DNA of 8,773 nucleotides from Streptococcaceae bacterium (GCA_009779335.1 WREM01000033.1:1-8773); one strand, 5' to 3'; counted from the first letter of the stretch, positions 1 to 7,302 are shown. A program made the numbers and translations. Notes: generated by a model from the letters alone, not told the origin.

Positions 1-614
1 AAAATGAAGCATGACCCTAGGAGTGTCCATGTTCCAAAGACATTCAAAAGTAAGGTAGAAAAAACTGCTCCTACAAAGAAGGAAAGGATTAACCCAAAAT
101 AAATGCTGGCATGAGAAAGTTTTTCTTTATCTTTAGTGAGAAAAAACTGCATCAAATTTGTAGAAAAAGATCGGATATTTCCTGTACCAAATACAGAATT
201 ATAAGCCAACCCATGTGTATTGGTGAATGTGTCCGCCTGAATGGCCATGAAAAACGAAAGCAGCCCAATATAAATAGGTGGTGTCAATGTGATGACAAAG
301 GCGTGTAACAATGTAATTGCTAGCACCCCTAACCCTTGAATCAGTATGAAATGCTGGACTTCTTCTTCCATTTTCAAAAAATGAGAATAGGCAATCTTAA
401 ACCCTATCCCTACTATGAAAAATAAAATAGGCAATGCAAACCCTAGAGCTAACTGAATCTTCCCATTAGCTAAATTTATCCCTGCCTGAATGAGGTTCCC
501 TGTCTGCATCCCTGCAAAACGTTCAGAAAAATGAAAATAGGTGTATCCATCTATAAATCCAGAATTAATTGCCAAAAGCATGGCAATTCTTAACTTTTCT
601 TTTAGAGTATTCAT
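1..614 (-). CDS. DUF1275 (YoaK-like) multi-pass membrane protein, 5' part; runs off the left edge
   Basis: An open frame of 204 codons starts at ATG 614-612 and is uninterrupted to the window edge; I translated it by hand and found no stop. The N-terminus reads MNTLKEKLRIAMLL, then NSGFIDGYTYFHF (about 17-29) and MQTGNLIQAGI (36-46), the Gly/Asp-Gly and QTGN pattern I associate with the DUF1275/YoaK family of integral membrane proteins. A second TGN-type motif, FGTGNIRSFSTNLMQ, lies at about 142-156. Hydrophobic segments are visible near residues 55-76, 88-110, 112-126 and 168-191. Family members are roughly 220-240 aa, so most of the protein is present and only the C-terminus is missing. The function of the family is not firmly established, although transport is often suggested. 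The start has no Shine-Dalgarno sequence; an extended -10 element sits just upstream, so the mRNA may be leaderless. A later Met (residue 12) is a less likely start because it would remove part of the N-terminal segment. Confidence 0.82.
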   Translation of the reverse strand, partial: MNTLKEKLRIAMLLAINSGFIDGYTYFHFSERFAGMQTGNLIQAGINLANGKIQLALGFALPILFFIVGIGFKIAYSHFLKMEEEVQHFILIQGLGVLAITLLHAFVITLTPPIYIGLLSFFMAIQADTFTNTHGLAYNSVFGTGNIRSFSTNLMQFFLTKDKEKLSHASIYFGLILSFFVGAVFSTLLLNVFGTWTLLGSCFI

Positions 615-620
615 GATATT

Positions 621-629
621 AGTATATCA
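621..629 (-). promoter_or_regulatory. Extended -10 promoter for the DUF1275 gene (possibly leaderless mRNA)
   Basis: On the minus strand the sequence TGATATACT (TG-n-TATACT) occupies 629-621. Only six bases separate the -10 hexamer from the ATG at 614, so a start site at the usual 7 bases would fall on the A of the ATG. No good -35 hexamer is present upstream; that region is the hairpin of the preceding terminator. The -10 lies inside a short inverted repeat, GATAT-tagt-ATATC (615-628), which may be chance in AT-rich DNA. Confidence 0.5.
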
Positions 630-652
630 AAAAAAGCGATAATTTCGCTTTT
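628..652 (-). terminator. Intrinsic terminator after the 3D-domain gene
   Basis: On the minus strand AAAAGCGA (652-645) pairs with TCGCTTTT (639-632) around a 5-nt loop, and the T-run continues to 629. The hairpin begins 14 bases after the stop codon of the 3D-domain gene. It is AT-rich but has a GCG core and the expected U-tract. The reverse orientation has A-rich flanks too, but no gene converges on it. Confidence 0.75.
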
Positions 653-666
653 ATATCTTTTCATGA

Positions 667-1683
667 TTAGCTTAAAATTTTGACTTGTACATATTTCAAT
701 CCCCAAGCCTGTGCTTGTGCAAGATGAGGGAAATGGACGTCAATATGATTTCCTATAATTGCTGATCCCGTATCACCAGCAACAGCGATACCATAGCCTT
801 GAACTTCAACCATTGAACCTAGAGGAATGACTGAAGGATCGACGGCAATACACATAGGATTTTCATGGAGATTGATTCCTGTGGCAGTAATATATCCCAA
901 CCCTCCGTCCGATGAATAAGCCGTTGCCTTACATATCAATACTGTCCCTTGTCCACCTAGCATGGGACCTGAGGCATTTTGACCTTTTCCATCACTTGAT
1001 CCATTGACATTGGTTTTATTGGTCGAATTGGCTGCTTGACCTTGCATCTCTGCAAGAAGTTGTTGGTTGTCAGCAATTTTAGCTTGAAGTGAGGCGATAT
1101 TTGACTGTAATTGATCTTGTTGCGATTGGAAAGTAGATTGGTTGGTTACTAGATCTGTCTTAGATTTTTCCAAATCTGATTTCATTTTTGTCAGTGAGTT
1201 TTTGGTATTGACTAATTCATCTGACTGTTTTGTTTCTGCATTCATGACCACTTGAAAACTGGTCACACGGGTAATCGCTTCTGATAAACTATTTGATGAA
1301 AATATCAAATCAATAACTGTCATGGCTGTACCACGGTTAGTCTGCAAATCACGCATCTGATGAGATACTGTGTCTTGAAGACTTGTGTACTGTGCTTGTG
1401 ATTGATTGATTTTTACTTGAAGACCATCAATTTTCTTTTGTGTGTCTTCAAGCTTTTGCTGAGAGTCACTTGCCTGTCCATAGATATCATTTACCTGACT
1501 CAACTCACTACTTAATTGATTTTGAAAATCAGTAATTTGTTGATTGACCTGTGTCTCATCTGCTCTCGCAGGCATACTAAAAGTAAATAACGGGGTAAGG
1601 ACAAAAATTCCCACAAGCATTATTTTCACTTTTTTATTTTGAAAAGTCAATGAAATATTTTTCATAATACTTAAGTTTAACAT
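667..1683 (-). CDS. Secreted cell-wall protein: signal peptide, coiled coil and C-terminal 3D domain
   Basis: The 338-aa frame starts with MLNLSIMKN; Met7 (ATG 1665-1663) gives a more typical signal peptide and fits the promoter at 1674-1702, so it may be the true start. KK at 17-18, a hydrophobic core (21-37) and ARA-DE indicate signal peptidase cleavage after Ala41. Residues about 43-215 are Gln/Ser/Leu-rich heptads typical of coiled coils, resembling the N-terminal coil of PcsB/CwlO-type secreted proteins. A Gly/Asn/Ser-rich linker (about 216-246) leads to a 3D domain (about 249-337), named for three conserved aspartates, here Asp282 (VDPSVIP), Asp304 (AGDTGS) and Asp315 (HIDVHF). 3D domains share the double-psi barrel of MltA-type lytic transglycosylases and occur in Rpf/Sps-like peptidoglycan enzymes. 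Cys251 and Cys278 are the only cysteines in the 3D domain and could form a disulfide. A role in peptidoglycan remodelling is inferred. It is a separate unit between two terminators. Confidence 0.88.
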   Translation of the reverse strand: MLNLSIMKNISLTFQNKKVKIMLVGIFVLTPLFTFSMPARADETQVNQQITDFQNQLSSELSQVNDIYGQASDSQQKLEDTQKKIDGLQVKINQSQAQYTSLQDTVSHQMRDLQTNRGTAMTVIDLIFSSNSLSEAITRVTSFQVVMNAETKQSDELVNTKNSLTKMKSDLEKSKTDLVTNQSTFQSQQDQLQSNIASLQAKIADNQQLLAEMQGQAANSTNKTNVNGSSDGKGQNASGPMLGGQGTVLICKATAYSSDGGLGYITATGINLHENPMCIAVDPSVIPLGSMVEVQGYGIAVAGDTGSAIIGNHIDVHFPHLAQAQAWGLKYVQVKILS

Positions 1684-1702
1684 AATTTGATATAATTGTC
1701 AT
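1674..1702 (-). promoter_or_regulatory. Candidate promoter for the 3D-domain gene
   Basis: On the minus strand ATGACA (1702-1697) matches 5/6 of the -35 consensus. After 17 bases comes TAAACT (1679-1674), preceded by TG-n to form an extended -10. Predicted initiation falls about 1-2 bases before ATG 1665, the Met7 start, and inside the first codons of the longer reading frame. There is no clear Shine-Dalgarno before either ATG. The -10 is only 4/6, so this is a moderate call, but some promoter is needed after the terminator at 1711-1735. Confidence 0.45.
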
Positions 1703-1710
1703 TTTTTCCA

Positions 1711-1735
1711 CCAAAAAAGGCTTATTAAAGCCTTT
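1711..1735 (-). terminator. Intrinsic terminator of the pheS-R-M-pheT operon
   Basis: On the minus strand AAAGGCTT (1735-1728) and AAGCCTTT (1723-1716) form an 8-bp perfect stem with a 4-nt loop, followed by a run of T (TTTTTTGG when the stem's last Ts are included). It begins one base after the pheT stop codon. It separates the pheT operon from the 3D-domain gene. Confidence 0.85.
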
Positions 1736-1736
1736 C

Positions 1737-4136
1737 TTAGCGAATTTCTACATTGAGTTTTTCTTCAAGGGTTTTCATGATTTTATTCATAGCTGACGTG
1801 ATTTCTTCATCAGTCATGGTGTTTTCTTTATTCTGGAAAGTCAAACTGTAAGCCATTGATTTCTTCCCTGCAGGGAGTTTATCTCCCTCGTAAACATCAA
1901 AGAGTTCAATCTGAATAAGCGTCTTAACTTTACTTGATTCAATAGCTTGAACAACCTCATGATGTGATTTATTACTGTCAATGAGCAGGGCAATATCACG
2001 AGAGACCGCAGGGAATTTTGAGATTTCTTCAAAGACAGTCTGAGCAGGAGTTTTTTCAAGGAGCATATTCATATCCAATCCAGCCACATAAGTATCTGTG
2101 ATTCCATATTTTTTAGCTAATGCAGGATGAATCTGTCCAACAAATCCGATAATGTTTTCTCCTACTCTCACTAGAGCAGAACGTCCCGGATGCATGGCAG
2201 AACTTTGAGGCATAGATTGAAATGAAACTGATTCATATCCTTCAAGAATTTGCTCAACAATTCCCTTTGCATAGTAGAAATCGACTGGAACGGCTTGATT
2301 TCTATATGTCTTATCTGTCACATTCCCTGAGAGAGCAAAGGCAACATTTGGCACTTGATTGGGACGCTCGTCTTCACTTTCGCTTGGCAGGAATACATTC
2401 CCAATCTCATAGATGGCGACATCTGCATTCTTACGATTTTGGTTGTATTTGACGATATCTAATAATCCCGGAATCATGTTTGTTCGCAATGTTGTACGAT
2501 CTTCTGTCATAGGAAGCATGAGCGATGTAGTAGGAAAGTCTGGACTCAGGAACTCCGTTGCCTTCTCCTGTGTGGTCAATGAATAACCAATAACCTCAGA
2601 GAGTCCCATTGCTTCAAGTTGAGTGCGGATTTTACGACGGAACTTTTGCATATCAGTTAGTTCACCGACACTGTCGCCCGAAATTGGAAGAGAGGAGGGC
2701 AGGTTATCATAACCATACAAACGTGCCACTTCTTCTACCAAATCTGCCTCAATCGTAATGTCCCATCGACGACTAGGGATAATCACATCATAGTGCCCAT
2801 TAACCTCAGAGAAGTCAAAATCAAGTTGCTCAAAAATCTTTGTCACATCAGCAACAGTTAAAGTCGTACCTAATGACTGATTGATTCGCTCTAAAGAGAT
2901 TTCAACGTGTACTGTTTCAGGTTGGTAATCATTAGACTCCACAACCCCAGATAACACCTGTCCTCCTGCTATTTCTACAATCATAGCAGCCGCATAATCT
3001 AAAGCTTCTCGCACAGTTCCTTCATTAATTCCCTTTTCAAAACGTGCCGAAGACTCAGAACGAAGATTGAATTTCCCTGATGTACGACGGATTGAAGTCC
3101 CATCAAATAGAGCAGCTTCAAGAGCAACATTAACAGTCTGCTCTGTGATTTCTGTATGCAGCCCACCCATGACACCTCCAAGTGCAACGGGAACTCCACC
3201 GTTTGTAATAACAATATCCTCTGCAGATAATTCACGTTCAGCTTCATCGAGAGTAACAATTTTCTCCTTATCTTTCGCCTGACGAACAATAATCTCATCA
3301 GATGTGAAGCTATTCATATCAAAGGCGTGCAAGGGTTGCCCATAATACATGAGCACATAGTTGGTCACATCTACCACGTTATTAATAGGACGAATGTCTG
3401 CGTTCATGAGGCGATTTTGTAACCATAGGGGTGATGGGGCTATTGTTACACCTTCAATGACACGGAGTTTATAAGTCTTAACTTTATCTGTTTCAACAGA
3501 TACTTTTATTTTATCTGATGCTTTTTCTGAGCTTTCAGTCAGATTCTTGGCTTGAAAATGGACAGATTTATCATAAATGGCTGCCACCTCATGAGCCACT
3601 CCACGCATAGAAAGAGCATCTGCACGGTTTGCTAAGACATCAGGCTCGATAATCTCATCATCCATATCAAGATAAGGGAAGACAGAATCTCCAATCACGG
3701 TATCTTCCGGCATGATATAAATTCCATCCTCATGCTTCATGGGATTGATTGACTCAGGCACACCCAATTCATCCAGAGCACAAAGCATACCCATAGACTC
3801 CATGCCACGAATTTTACCTTTTTTAATCTTGTAATTGTCAGCAATCCGAGCTCCAACAAGAGCCACAATCACCTTAATTCCTGCCTTGACATTTGGTGCA
3901 CCGCAGACAATCTGCAAGGGTTCTTCTTCCCCTACCTCAACTTGGCAAAGGTGAAGGTGCGTGTCAGGCACATCCTCTATTGAAAGCACCTGCCCCACGA
4001 CAACCTTAGACAGTCCCTCATCACGACGGACGATTCCCTCAACTTCAATTCCTGACAAAGACATCTTCTCTGCCAACTGCTCAGCCGACACCTCAATGTC
4101 AACCAGTTCTTTTAACCATTTGTATGATACTTGCAT
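1737..4136 (-). CDS. pheT: Phenylalanyl-tRNA synthetase beta subunit
   Basis: The 799-aa product has the usual length for the bacterial beta subunit of the cytoplasmic alpha2-beta2 enzyme that charges tRNA-Phe. Opening MQVSYKWLKELVDI is typical. Domains in order: EMAP/OB-fold tRNA-binding domain (about 40-155, with CGAPNVKAG and KIKKGKIRGMES), B3/B4 editing domain that hydrolyses Tyr-tRNA-Phe (about 210-390, with RPINNVVDVTNYV and GQPLHAFD), B5 domain, catalytic-like core (with DLVEEVARLYGYD), and the C-terminal anticodon-binding FDX-ACB domain (about 705-799, with FPAVSRDIALL). The Shine-Dalgarno AAGGA (4151-4147) lies 10 bases before the ATG. Translation starts 24 bp after the restriction endonuclease gene rather than directly after pheS, the normal bacterial arrangement. 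GC content is visibly higher than in the cassette just upstream. I see no solid promoter of its own, so it probably depends on the T-box promoter through read-through. Confidence 0.97.
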   Translation of the reverse strand: MQVSYKWLKELVDIEVSAEQLAEKMSLSGIEVEGIVRRDEGLSKVVVGQVLSIEDVPDTHLHLCQVEVGEEEPLQIVCGAPNVKAGIKVIVALVGARIADNYKIKKGKIRGMESMGMLCALDELGVPESINPMKHEDGIYIMPEDTVIGDSVFPYLDMDDEIIEPDVLANRADALSMRGVAHEVAAIYDKSVHFQAKNLTESSEKASDKIKVSVETDKVKTYKLRVIEGVTIAPSPLWLQNRLMNADIRPINNVVDVTNYVLMYYGQPLHAFDMNSFTSDEIIVRQAKDKEKIVTLDEAERELSAEDIVITNGGVPVALGGVMGGLHTEITEQTVNVALEAALFDGTSIRRTSGKFNLRSESSARFEKGINEGTVREALDYAAAMIVEIAGGQVLSGVVESNDYQPETVHVEISLERINQSLGTTLTVADVTKIFEQLDFDFSEVNGHYDVIIPSRRWDITIEADLVEEVARLYGYDNLPSSLPISGDSVGELTDMQKFRRKIRTQLEAMGLSEVIGYSLTTQEKATEFLSPDFPTTSLMLPMTEDRTTLRTNMIPGLLDIVKYNQNRKNADVAIYEIGNVFLPSESEDERPNQVPNVAFALSGNVTDKTYRNQAVPVDFYYAKGIVEQILEGYESVSFQSMPQSSAMHPGRSALVRVGENIIGFVGQIHPALAKKYGITDTYVAGLDMNMLLEKTPAQTVFEEISKFPAVSRDIALLIDSNKSHHEVVQAIESSKVKTLIQIELFDVYEGDKLPAGKKSMAYSLTFQNKENTMTDEEITSAMNKIMKTLEEKLNVEIR

Positions 4137-4146
4137 ATTTTATTTT

Positions 4147-4151
4147 TCCTT
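4147..4151 (-). promoter_or_regulatory. Ribosome binding site of pheT
   Basis: AAGGA on the minus strand, 10 bases before the pheT ATG, within the 24-bp gap that follows the endonuclease stop codon (4163-4161). It shows that pheT kept its own initiation signal although its neighbour changed. Confidence 0.7.
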
Positions 4152-4160
4152 AATCTTCAC

Positions 4161-5126
4161 TTACACATTCTTATTTTCCCATTTTTTGATTATTTCAATA
4201 ATCGGAGATGGATAGCTTATAGGTTGAATGTCAAATTTTAATGAATTTTCGACTTTTGTTTTTGCATTATGAATTCTAAATGAAAATTGCCAACCATTAT
4301 TAAAATACATTTCTACAGTAGTATCATTATTGGGCTTTAATCGAATATCAATTAGTTCCGTTGGTAATATTGCTTTATTAAGTTTTTTTATTGGAGAATT
4401 CACTCGTGATTTTTTATTTAATTCCCCTTTTATATTAACAGCTAATATATGTGTTTCTCTTTTTTTATCAATAGAAATAGACTTATAAAAATCAAATTTT
4501 CCGACGAGGTATTCAACCATCCTAGTTACCATATGTGGATCATTTGAATATGCCCATTTTATTTCACCTATAAAAGCTTTTAGAAGAGGACTATAAACTC
4601 TATCGACTTTATCATCTCCCAATTCTTTCCATGATAAATTTTTGCTTTTTTGCTCATCTGTATATTCAAAAATTGGTTCAATTTTATTCCAATATTCTTC
4701 TGAACAAGGTATCCCATACCACTCTCTCCCAAAGTTCAGCGTACTTGATAAACGAGAATGTTTTACTGCAAAATGATTGTTTTTCGCTGAGATTCCAATT
4801 TCCCATGAAATATCTTTACGTGTAATAAGTAAATCACGCACATCTCCTTCCTTACCCTTTGTATCATCCTGTAATGATAATAAAAGAAAATCTTTAGAGC
4901 TCAAATCGTCAATCAGATTAGGTTCAAAATCTATAATAATCTCAAATGCTGTTTCTGCTGACTTCAAAAAGTTAATCTGCTGCTTTTCTTCAAGTGAATA
5001 GAAGTTGCTTTGGGCAACCTTAAATGAACTATCTTCTATAATTTTAGAGTACTTAACTCGTTCATTAAACACTTTTAACAAAGCAAATTCATAAGCTTTC
5101 CCATTTTTACTGCTTTTATCGGTCAT
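4161..5126 (-). CDS. HaeIII-family type II restriction endonuclease (putative GGCC specificity)
   Basis: The 321-aa product is close to the length of R.HaeIII (318 aa). An N-terminal NGKAYEFALL (8-17) and a central WEIGISAKNNHFAVKHSRLS (108-127) match what I recall of the RE_HaeIII family. Asp95/Asp98, Glu109 and Lys115 (in GDVRDLL...WEIGISAK) are spaced like a PD-(D/E)XK-type metal-dependent nuclease core; that residue assignment is inference. Such an enzyme makes double-strand cuts at unmethylated sites. The start codon overlaps the methyltransferase stop as ATGA, and AGGAG lies 8 bases upstream, so translation is probably coupled, with the methylase made first. GC content is very low: 4441-4500 has 11 G/C in 60, against 28 in 60 at 3601-3660 in pheT, pointing to horizontal acquisition. 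The frame is intact, with no frameshift or truncation visible. GGCC as target is deduced mainly from the partner methyltransferase. Confidence 0.82.
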   Translation of the reverse strand: MTDKSSKNGKAYEFALLKVFNERVKYSKIIEDSSFKVAQSNFYSLEEKQQINFLKSAETAFEIIIDFEPNLIDDLSSKDFLLLSLQDDTKGKEGDVRDLLITRKDISWEIGISAKNNHFAVKHSRLSSTLNFGREWYGIPCSEEYWNKIEPIFEYTDEQKSKNLSWKELGDDKVDRVYSPLLKAFIGEIKWAYSNDPHMVTRMVEYLVGKFDFYKSISIDKKRETHILAVNIKGELNKKSRVNSPIKKLNKAILPTELIDIRLKPNNDTTVEMYFNNGWQFSFRIHNAKTKVENSLKFDIQPISYPSPIIEIIKKWENKNV

Positions 5127-6421
5127 AATATATTCTCCTTTACAAAATCCGCTATGGGTTGGGTAATTGCCTTCGCTAATAGCACTGGTACTGCATTCCC
5201 AATTTGTTTATACATTTTGTCTAAACGACCGTTTTCACTTATTTTTTCGTTCTCACCATCTGAAAATTCGTACCAATCAGGAAAGGTTTGAATGCGTGCT
5301 ATTTCTCTTACAGATAATCGACGATTTTTTTTGCCTTGAAACTCCCATTTGTTTTTTTCTATACATTTCATTGGCATTCCTGCTGGGTGTTGTGGTGCTT
5401 GTCTCCCTGACGCCTGAATGGTAAACGACTGAGCTCCCCAAGATTTCTTGCGATTTCTACTCATATAAATTGTTGAATATGACCCCTCAAAATATGGACC
5501 GGGATTCTTTTCTAAATCTCCGATTGCTTCTTTTAGAGTTACAAATGGCAATTTATCAGAAAATAAATCATTGCTGTTTGCATGAGTAGGCTCAGGCAAA
5601 TTATAATGATAATTATATTTTTGTTCAATTTTTTCTTTATGAACCCCTATTAGAAATACACGTTCTCTACTTTGAGGAACTCCGTAATCTCGAGAATTAA
5701 CTAAATGGGGAGTTACTGTATAACCCGCTGAGGCAAAGTCTTCCACAATCTGTTTTAATACCTCCCCTTTACCCAAAGTCATCATTCCTTTTACATTCTC
5801 AGCCACAAAAAATTCAGGTTGAGCTTGCATTAATGCACGAATAAAGTGAATATAGAGAAAATTTCTAGGGTCATCTATTAAGCGTGGTCCTGCTTCAGAA
5901 AAACCAGGGCAAGGAAATCCACCTACCATCATTTCACTTTTAGGAAAGTGAGCAACTTTACGAATGTCTTTCTGATGTTGCTTCACAAAATCGGGGAAAT
6001 TTTTTTTATAACTTTGATTTGCTTCAATGAACATATCATTTGTATACCCAGTATGGAAAATACTTTTAGAGCGAAGTTTTGCAAACTCCCTCTTATTCTG
6101 AAATGCTTGCATTGCTTTTTCGTCTCCAACTTCAGCAGAAAGTCCCGCAAGCTCTAATCCTAAATCTAATCCTCCAGCACCTGAAAAAAGAGAAGCAACG
6201 TTGAATTTATCTTTTTTATATTTTACTGTTTTAATAAATTCTAAATCTGCACTATTTTCAATAATTAACGACTCTTCTTCTTTTATTTTTTCAATTAATA
6301 TCTTCTTAATTTCTTCAGTTTTTAGCTCCCGAATTTCAGCTTTGAACTTTCCACGAGAACTTTTATCTTCATTCTTGTATTGAATTTTTATGCTAGAAGA
6401 TGTTGTGAGTAAATTTTCCAT
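5123..6421 (-). CDS. DNA (cytosine-5) methyltransferase, M.HaeIII-like
   Basis: The 432-aa product carries the C5-methyltransferase motifs in order: I, SLFSGAGGLDLG (77-88), binding AdoMet; IV, GGFPCPGFSEAG (167-178) with catalytic Cys171; VI, ENV (208-210); VIII, QSRERVFLIG (250-259); IX, RRLSVREIARIQTFP (367-381); X, KQIGNAVPVLLAKAI (405-419). In the target-recognition region GSYSTIYMSRNR (313-324) and IQASGRQ (335-341) closely match M.HaeIII as I remember it (GSYSTIFMSRNR, VQASGRQ), supporting modification of GGCC. Three features are odd: an N-terminal extension of about 70 residues before motif I, rich in Lys/Glu; about 35 extra residues between motif I and the motif II-like stretch ending SYKKNFPDF; and PCP rather than the common PCQ in motif IV. 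Shine-Dalgarno AAGGA (6431-6427) overlaps the end of the preceding gene, whose stop is 2 bp upstream. It protects host DNA from the adjacent endonuclease. Confidence 0.93.
   Translation of the reverse strand: MENLLTTSSSIKIQYKNEDKSSRGKFKAEIRELKTEEIKKILIEKIKEEESLIIENSADLEFIKTVKYKKDKFNVASLFSGAGGLDLGLELAGLSAEVGDEKAMQAFQNKREFAKLRSKSIFHTGYTNDMFIEANQSYKKNFPDFVKQHQKDIRKVAHFPKSEMMVGGFPCPGFSEAGPRLIDDPRNFLYIHFIRALMQAQPEFFVAENVKGMMTLGKGEVLKQIVEDFASAGYTVTPHLVNSRDYGVPQSRERVFLIGVHKEKIEQKYNYHYNLPEPTHANSNDLFSDKLPFVTLKEAIGDLEKNPGPYFEGSYSTIYMSRNRKKSWGAQSFTIQASGRQAPQHPAGMPMKCIEKNKWEFQGKKNRRLSVREIARIQTFPDWYEFSDGENEKISENGRLDKMYKQIGNAVPVLLAKAITQPIADFVKENIL
5135..5139 (-). promoter_or_regulatory. Ribosome binding site of the restriction endonuclease
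   Basis: AGGAG on the minus strand, 8 bases before the ATG, lies inside the last codons of the methyltransferase gene. Together with the ATGA stop/start overlap it supports this start and translational coupling. Confidence 0.75.
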
Positions 6422-6423
6422 AA

Positions 6424-7302
6424 TTATCCTTTTAATTCTCTTAAATTCTCTTGAATACGAATTTGTTCTTTAGCAATAATAACTAATAATGCTGTATTAT
6501 AAATGTCATCATACCAATTTTCTTTTTCTAATTCAGTTAATTCAGACCATTTTTTATTGTAGACTTTGCTATTTTCATCTTCATTATTATGCCTAACATT
6601 CAAATTATTAAACATATAGAACAAATCATTTACTAAAGATATTTCATTTCCACTTTGTACAAATATTTCTTTTAATGTTTTTGATTTCAGTACTTTTCTT
6701 TCAGGTTCTAGGAAATCAGCAATTTTCTTCAATATAGATTTCTTGCTTTCAATATTTCCTTTATTTGCAAACCAATTATATTCCAGAATTTTGAGAGCTG
6801 TTACTTTATCTGTTTCAGAAACAATTTGAGCTGCTGCGGAAGCAGATATATTTTTTTCTACAATGATTGTAACTCCTTCACTGGTATCACTTAATTCATG
6901 ATTAGATAAATTTAAAAAATAATTGATATTATCACGAATAATATTCCATGTCAAAATATGATCTGGATTATAAGCATCTACCTTATAATACTTATTAATA
7001 TTAATGAGTAATTCTGAGTAAATAAAAAGTTTCTCTGTGGTATTTTCTGCATAACTTAGATAATGATTTCTGAAATCCACAATATTTGTATATCCCTGTC
7101 TATCTGGATAATGCAGAAATGAAAATTTTTGTAAAAATGCTAAATATGTATCATAGTTAAATATTTTTATTTTTATGTTTCGTATGGTATCAAATTGGTA
7201 TAAAGAAAAATTTCTATTAAGAGCTTTTTCTAATTTATTTATCTCTTGCTCTGGGTTAAATATCTGAGTATCTAATAACTCTGCATAATTTTTTCTAACC
7301 AT
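6424..7302 (-). CDS. Unknown 292-aa protein at the head of the R-M cassette; possible HEPN-like C-terminus
   Basis: I do not recognise this protein. It is soluble-looking, with no signal peptide or membrane segment, rich in Asn, Lys, Ile and aromatic residues, and appears mostly helical. The C-terminal third contains LVNDLFYMFNNLNVRHNN (about 219-236) followed by about 30 residues and WYDDIYNTALLVIIAKEQ (about 262-279). That layout, a helix ending in an Arg-His segment and then a further helix, loosely recalls HEPN or abortive-infection C-terminal domains, but the canonical R-x4-6-H spacing is absent, so this is only a hint. No helix-turn-helix typical of a controller protein is evident. The ATG follows the pheS stop with no gap (TAGATG). 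Its GGAGG is formed by the last pheS codons, only 4 bases from the ATG. The stop is 2 bp before the methyltransferase ATG. Its AT-richness (11 G/C in 60 at 7141-7200) matches the two R-M genes, suggesting it arrived with them. Alternatives include an accessory nuclease, immunity factor or specificity modulator. Confidence 0.75.
   Translation of the reverse strand: MVRKNYAELLDTQIFNPEQEINKLEKALNRNFSLYQFDTIRNIKIKIFNYDTYLAFLQKFSFLHYPDRQGYTNIVDFRNHYLSYAENTTEKLFIYSELLININKYYKVDAYNPDHILTWNIIRDNINYFLNLSNHELSDTSEGVTIIVEKNISASAAAQIVSETDKVTALKILEYNWFANKGNIESKKSILKKIADFLEPERKVLKSKTLKEIFVQSGNEISLVNDLFYMFNNLNVRHNNEDENSKVYNKKWSELTELEKENWYDDIYNTALLVIIAKEQIRIQENLRELKG
6427..6431 (-). promoter_or_regulatory. 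Ribosome binding site of the methyltransferase
   Basis: AAGGA on the minus strand, 5 bases before the methyltransferase ATG. It is encoded by the final Lys-Gly codons of the 292-aa gene, so ribosomes ending that gene sit on this site and probably re-initiate. Confidence 0.6.

Noticed and set aside
111..308. Plus-strand open frame of 65 codons
   Set aside because: It lies antisense to the DUF1275 membrane-protein frame, which is open to the window edge and has recognisable family motifs; no ribosome binding site or family resemblance.
615..628. Inverted repeat GATAT-tagt-ATATC as an operator
   Set aside because: Only 5 bp per arm, all A/T apart from one base, and no matching copy or regulator in the window; recorded only within the promoter entry.
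4229..4234. Perfect TTGACA on the minus strand near the end of the endonuclease gene, as a possible pheT promoter
   Set aside because: No acceptable -10 lies 16-18 bases downstream; the closest TATCCA is at 14 bases. One hexamer in AT-rich coding DNA is expected by chance.
6496..6501. TATAAT on the minus strand near the end of the 292-aa gene, as a methyltransferase promoter
   Set aside because: A perfect -10 hexamer, but no TTGACA-like hexamer at the right distance and no TG extension. It remains the most likely weak internal promoter if one exists.
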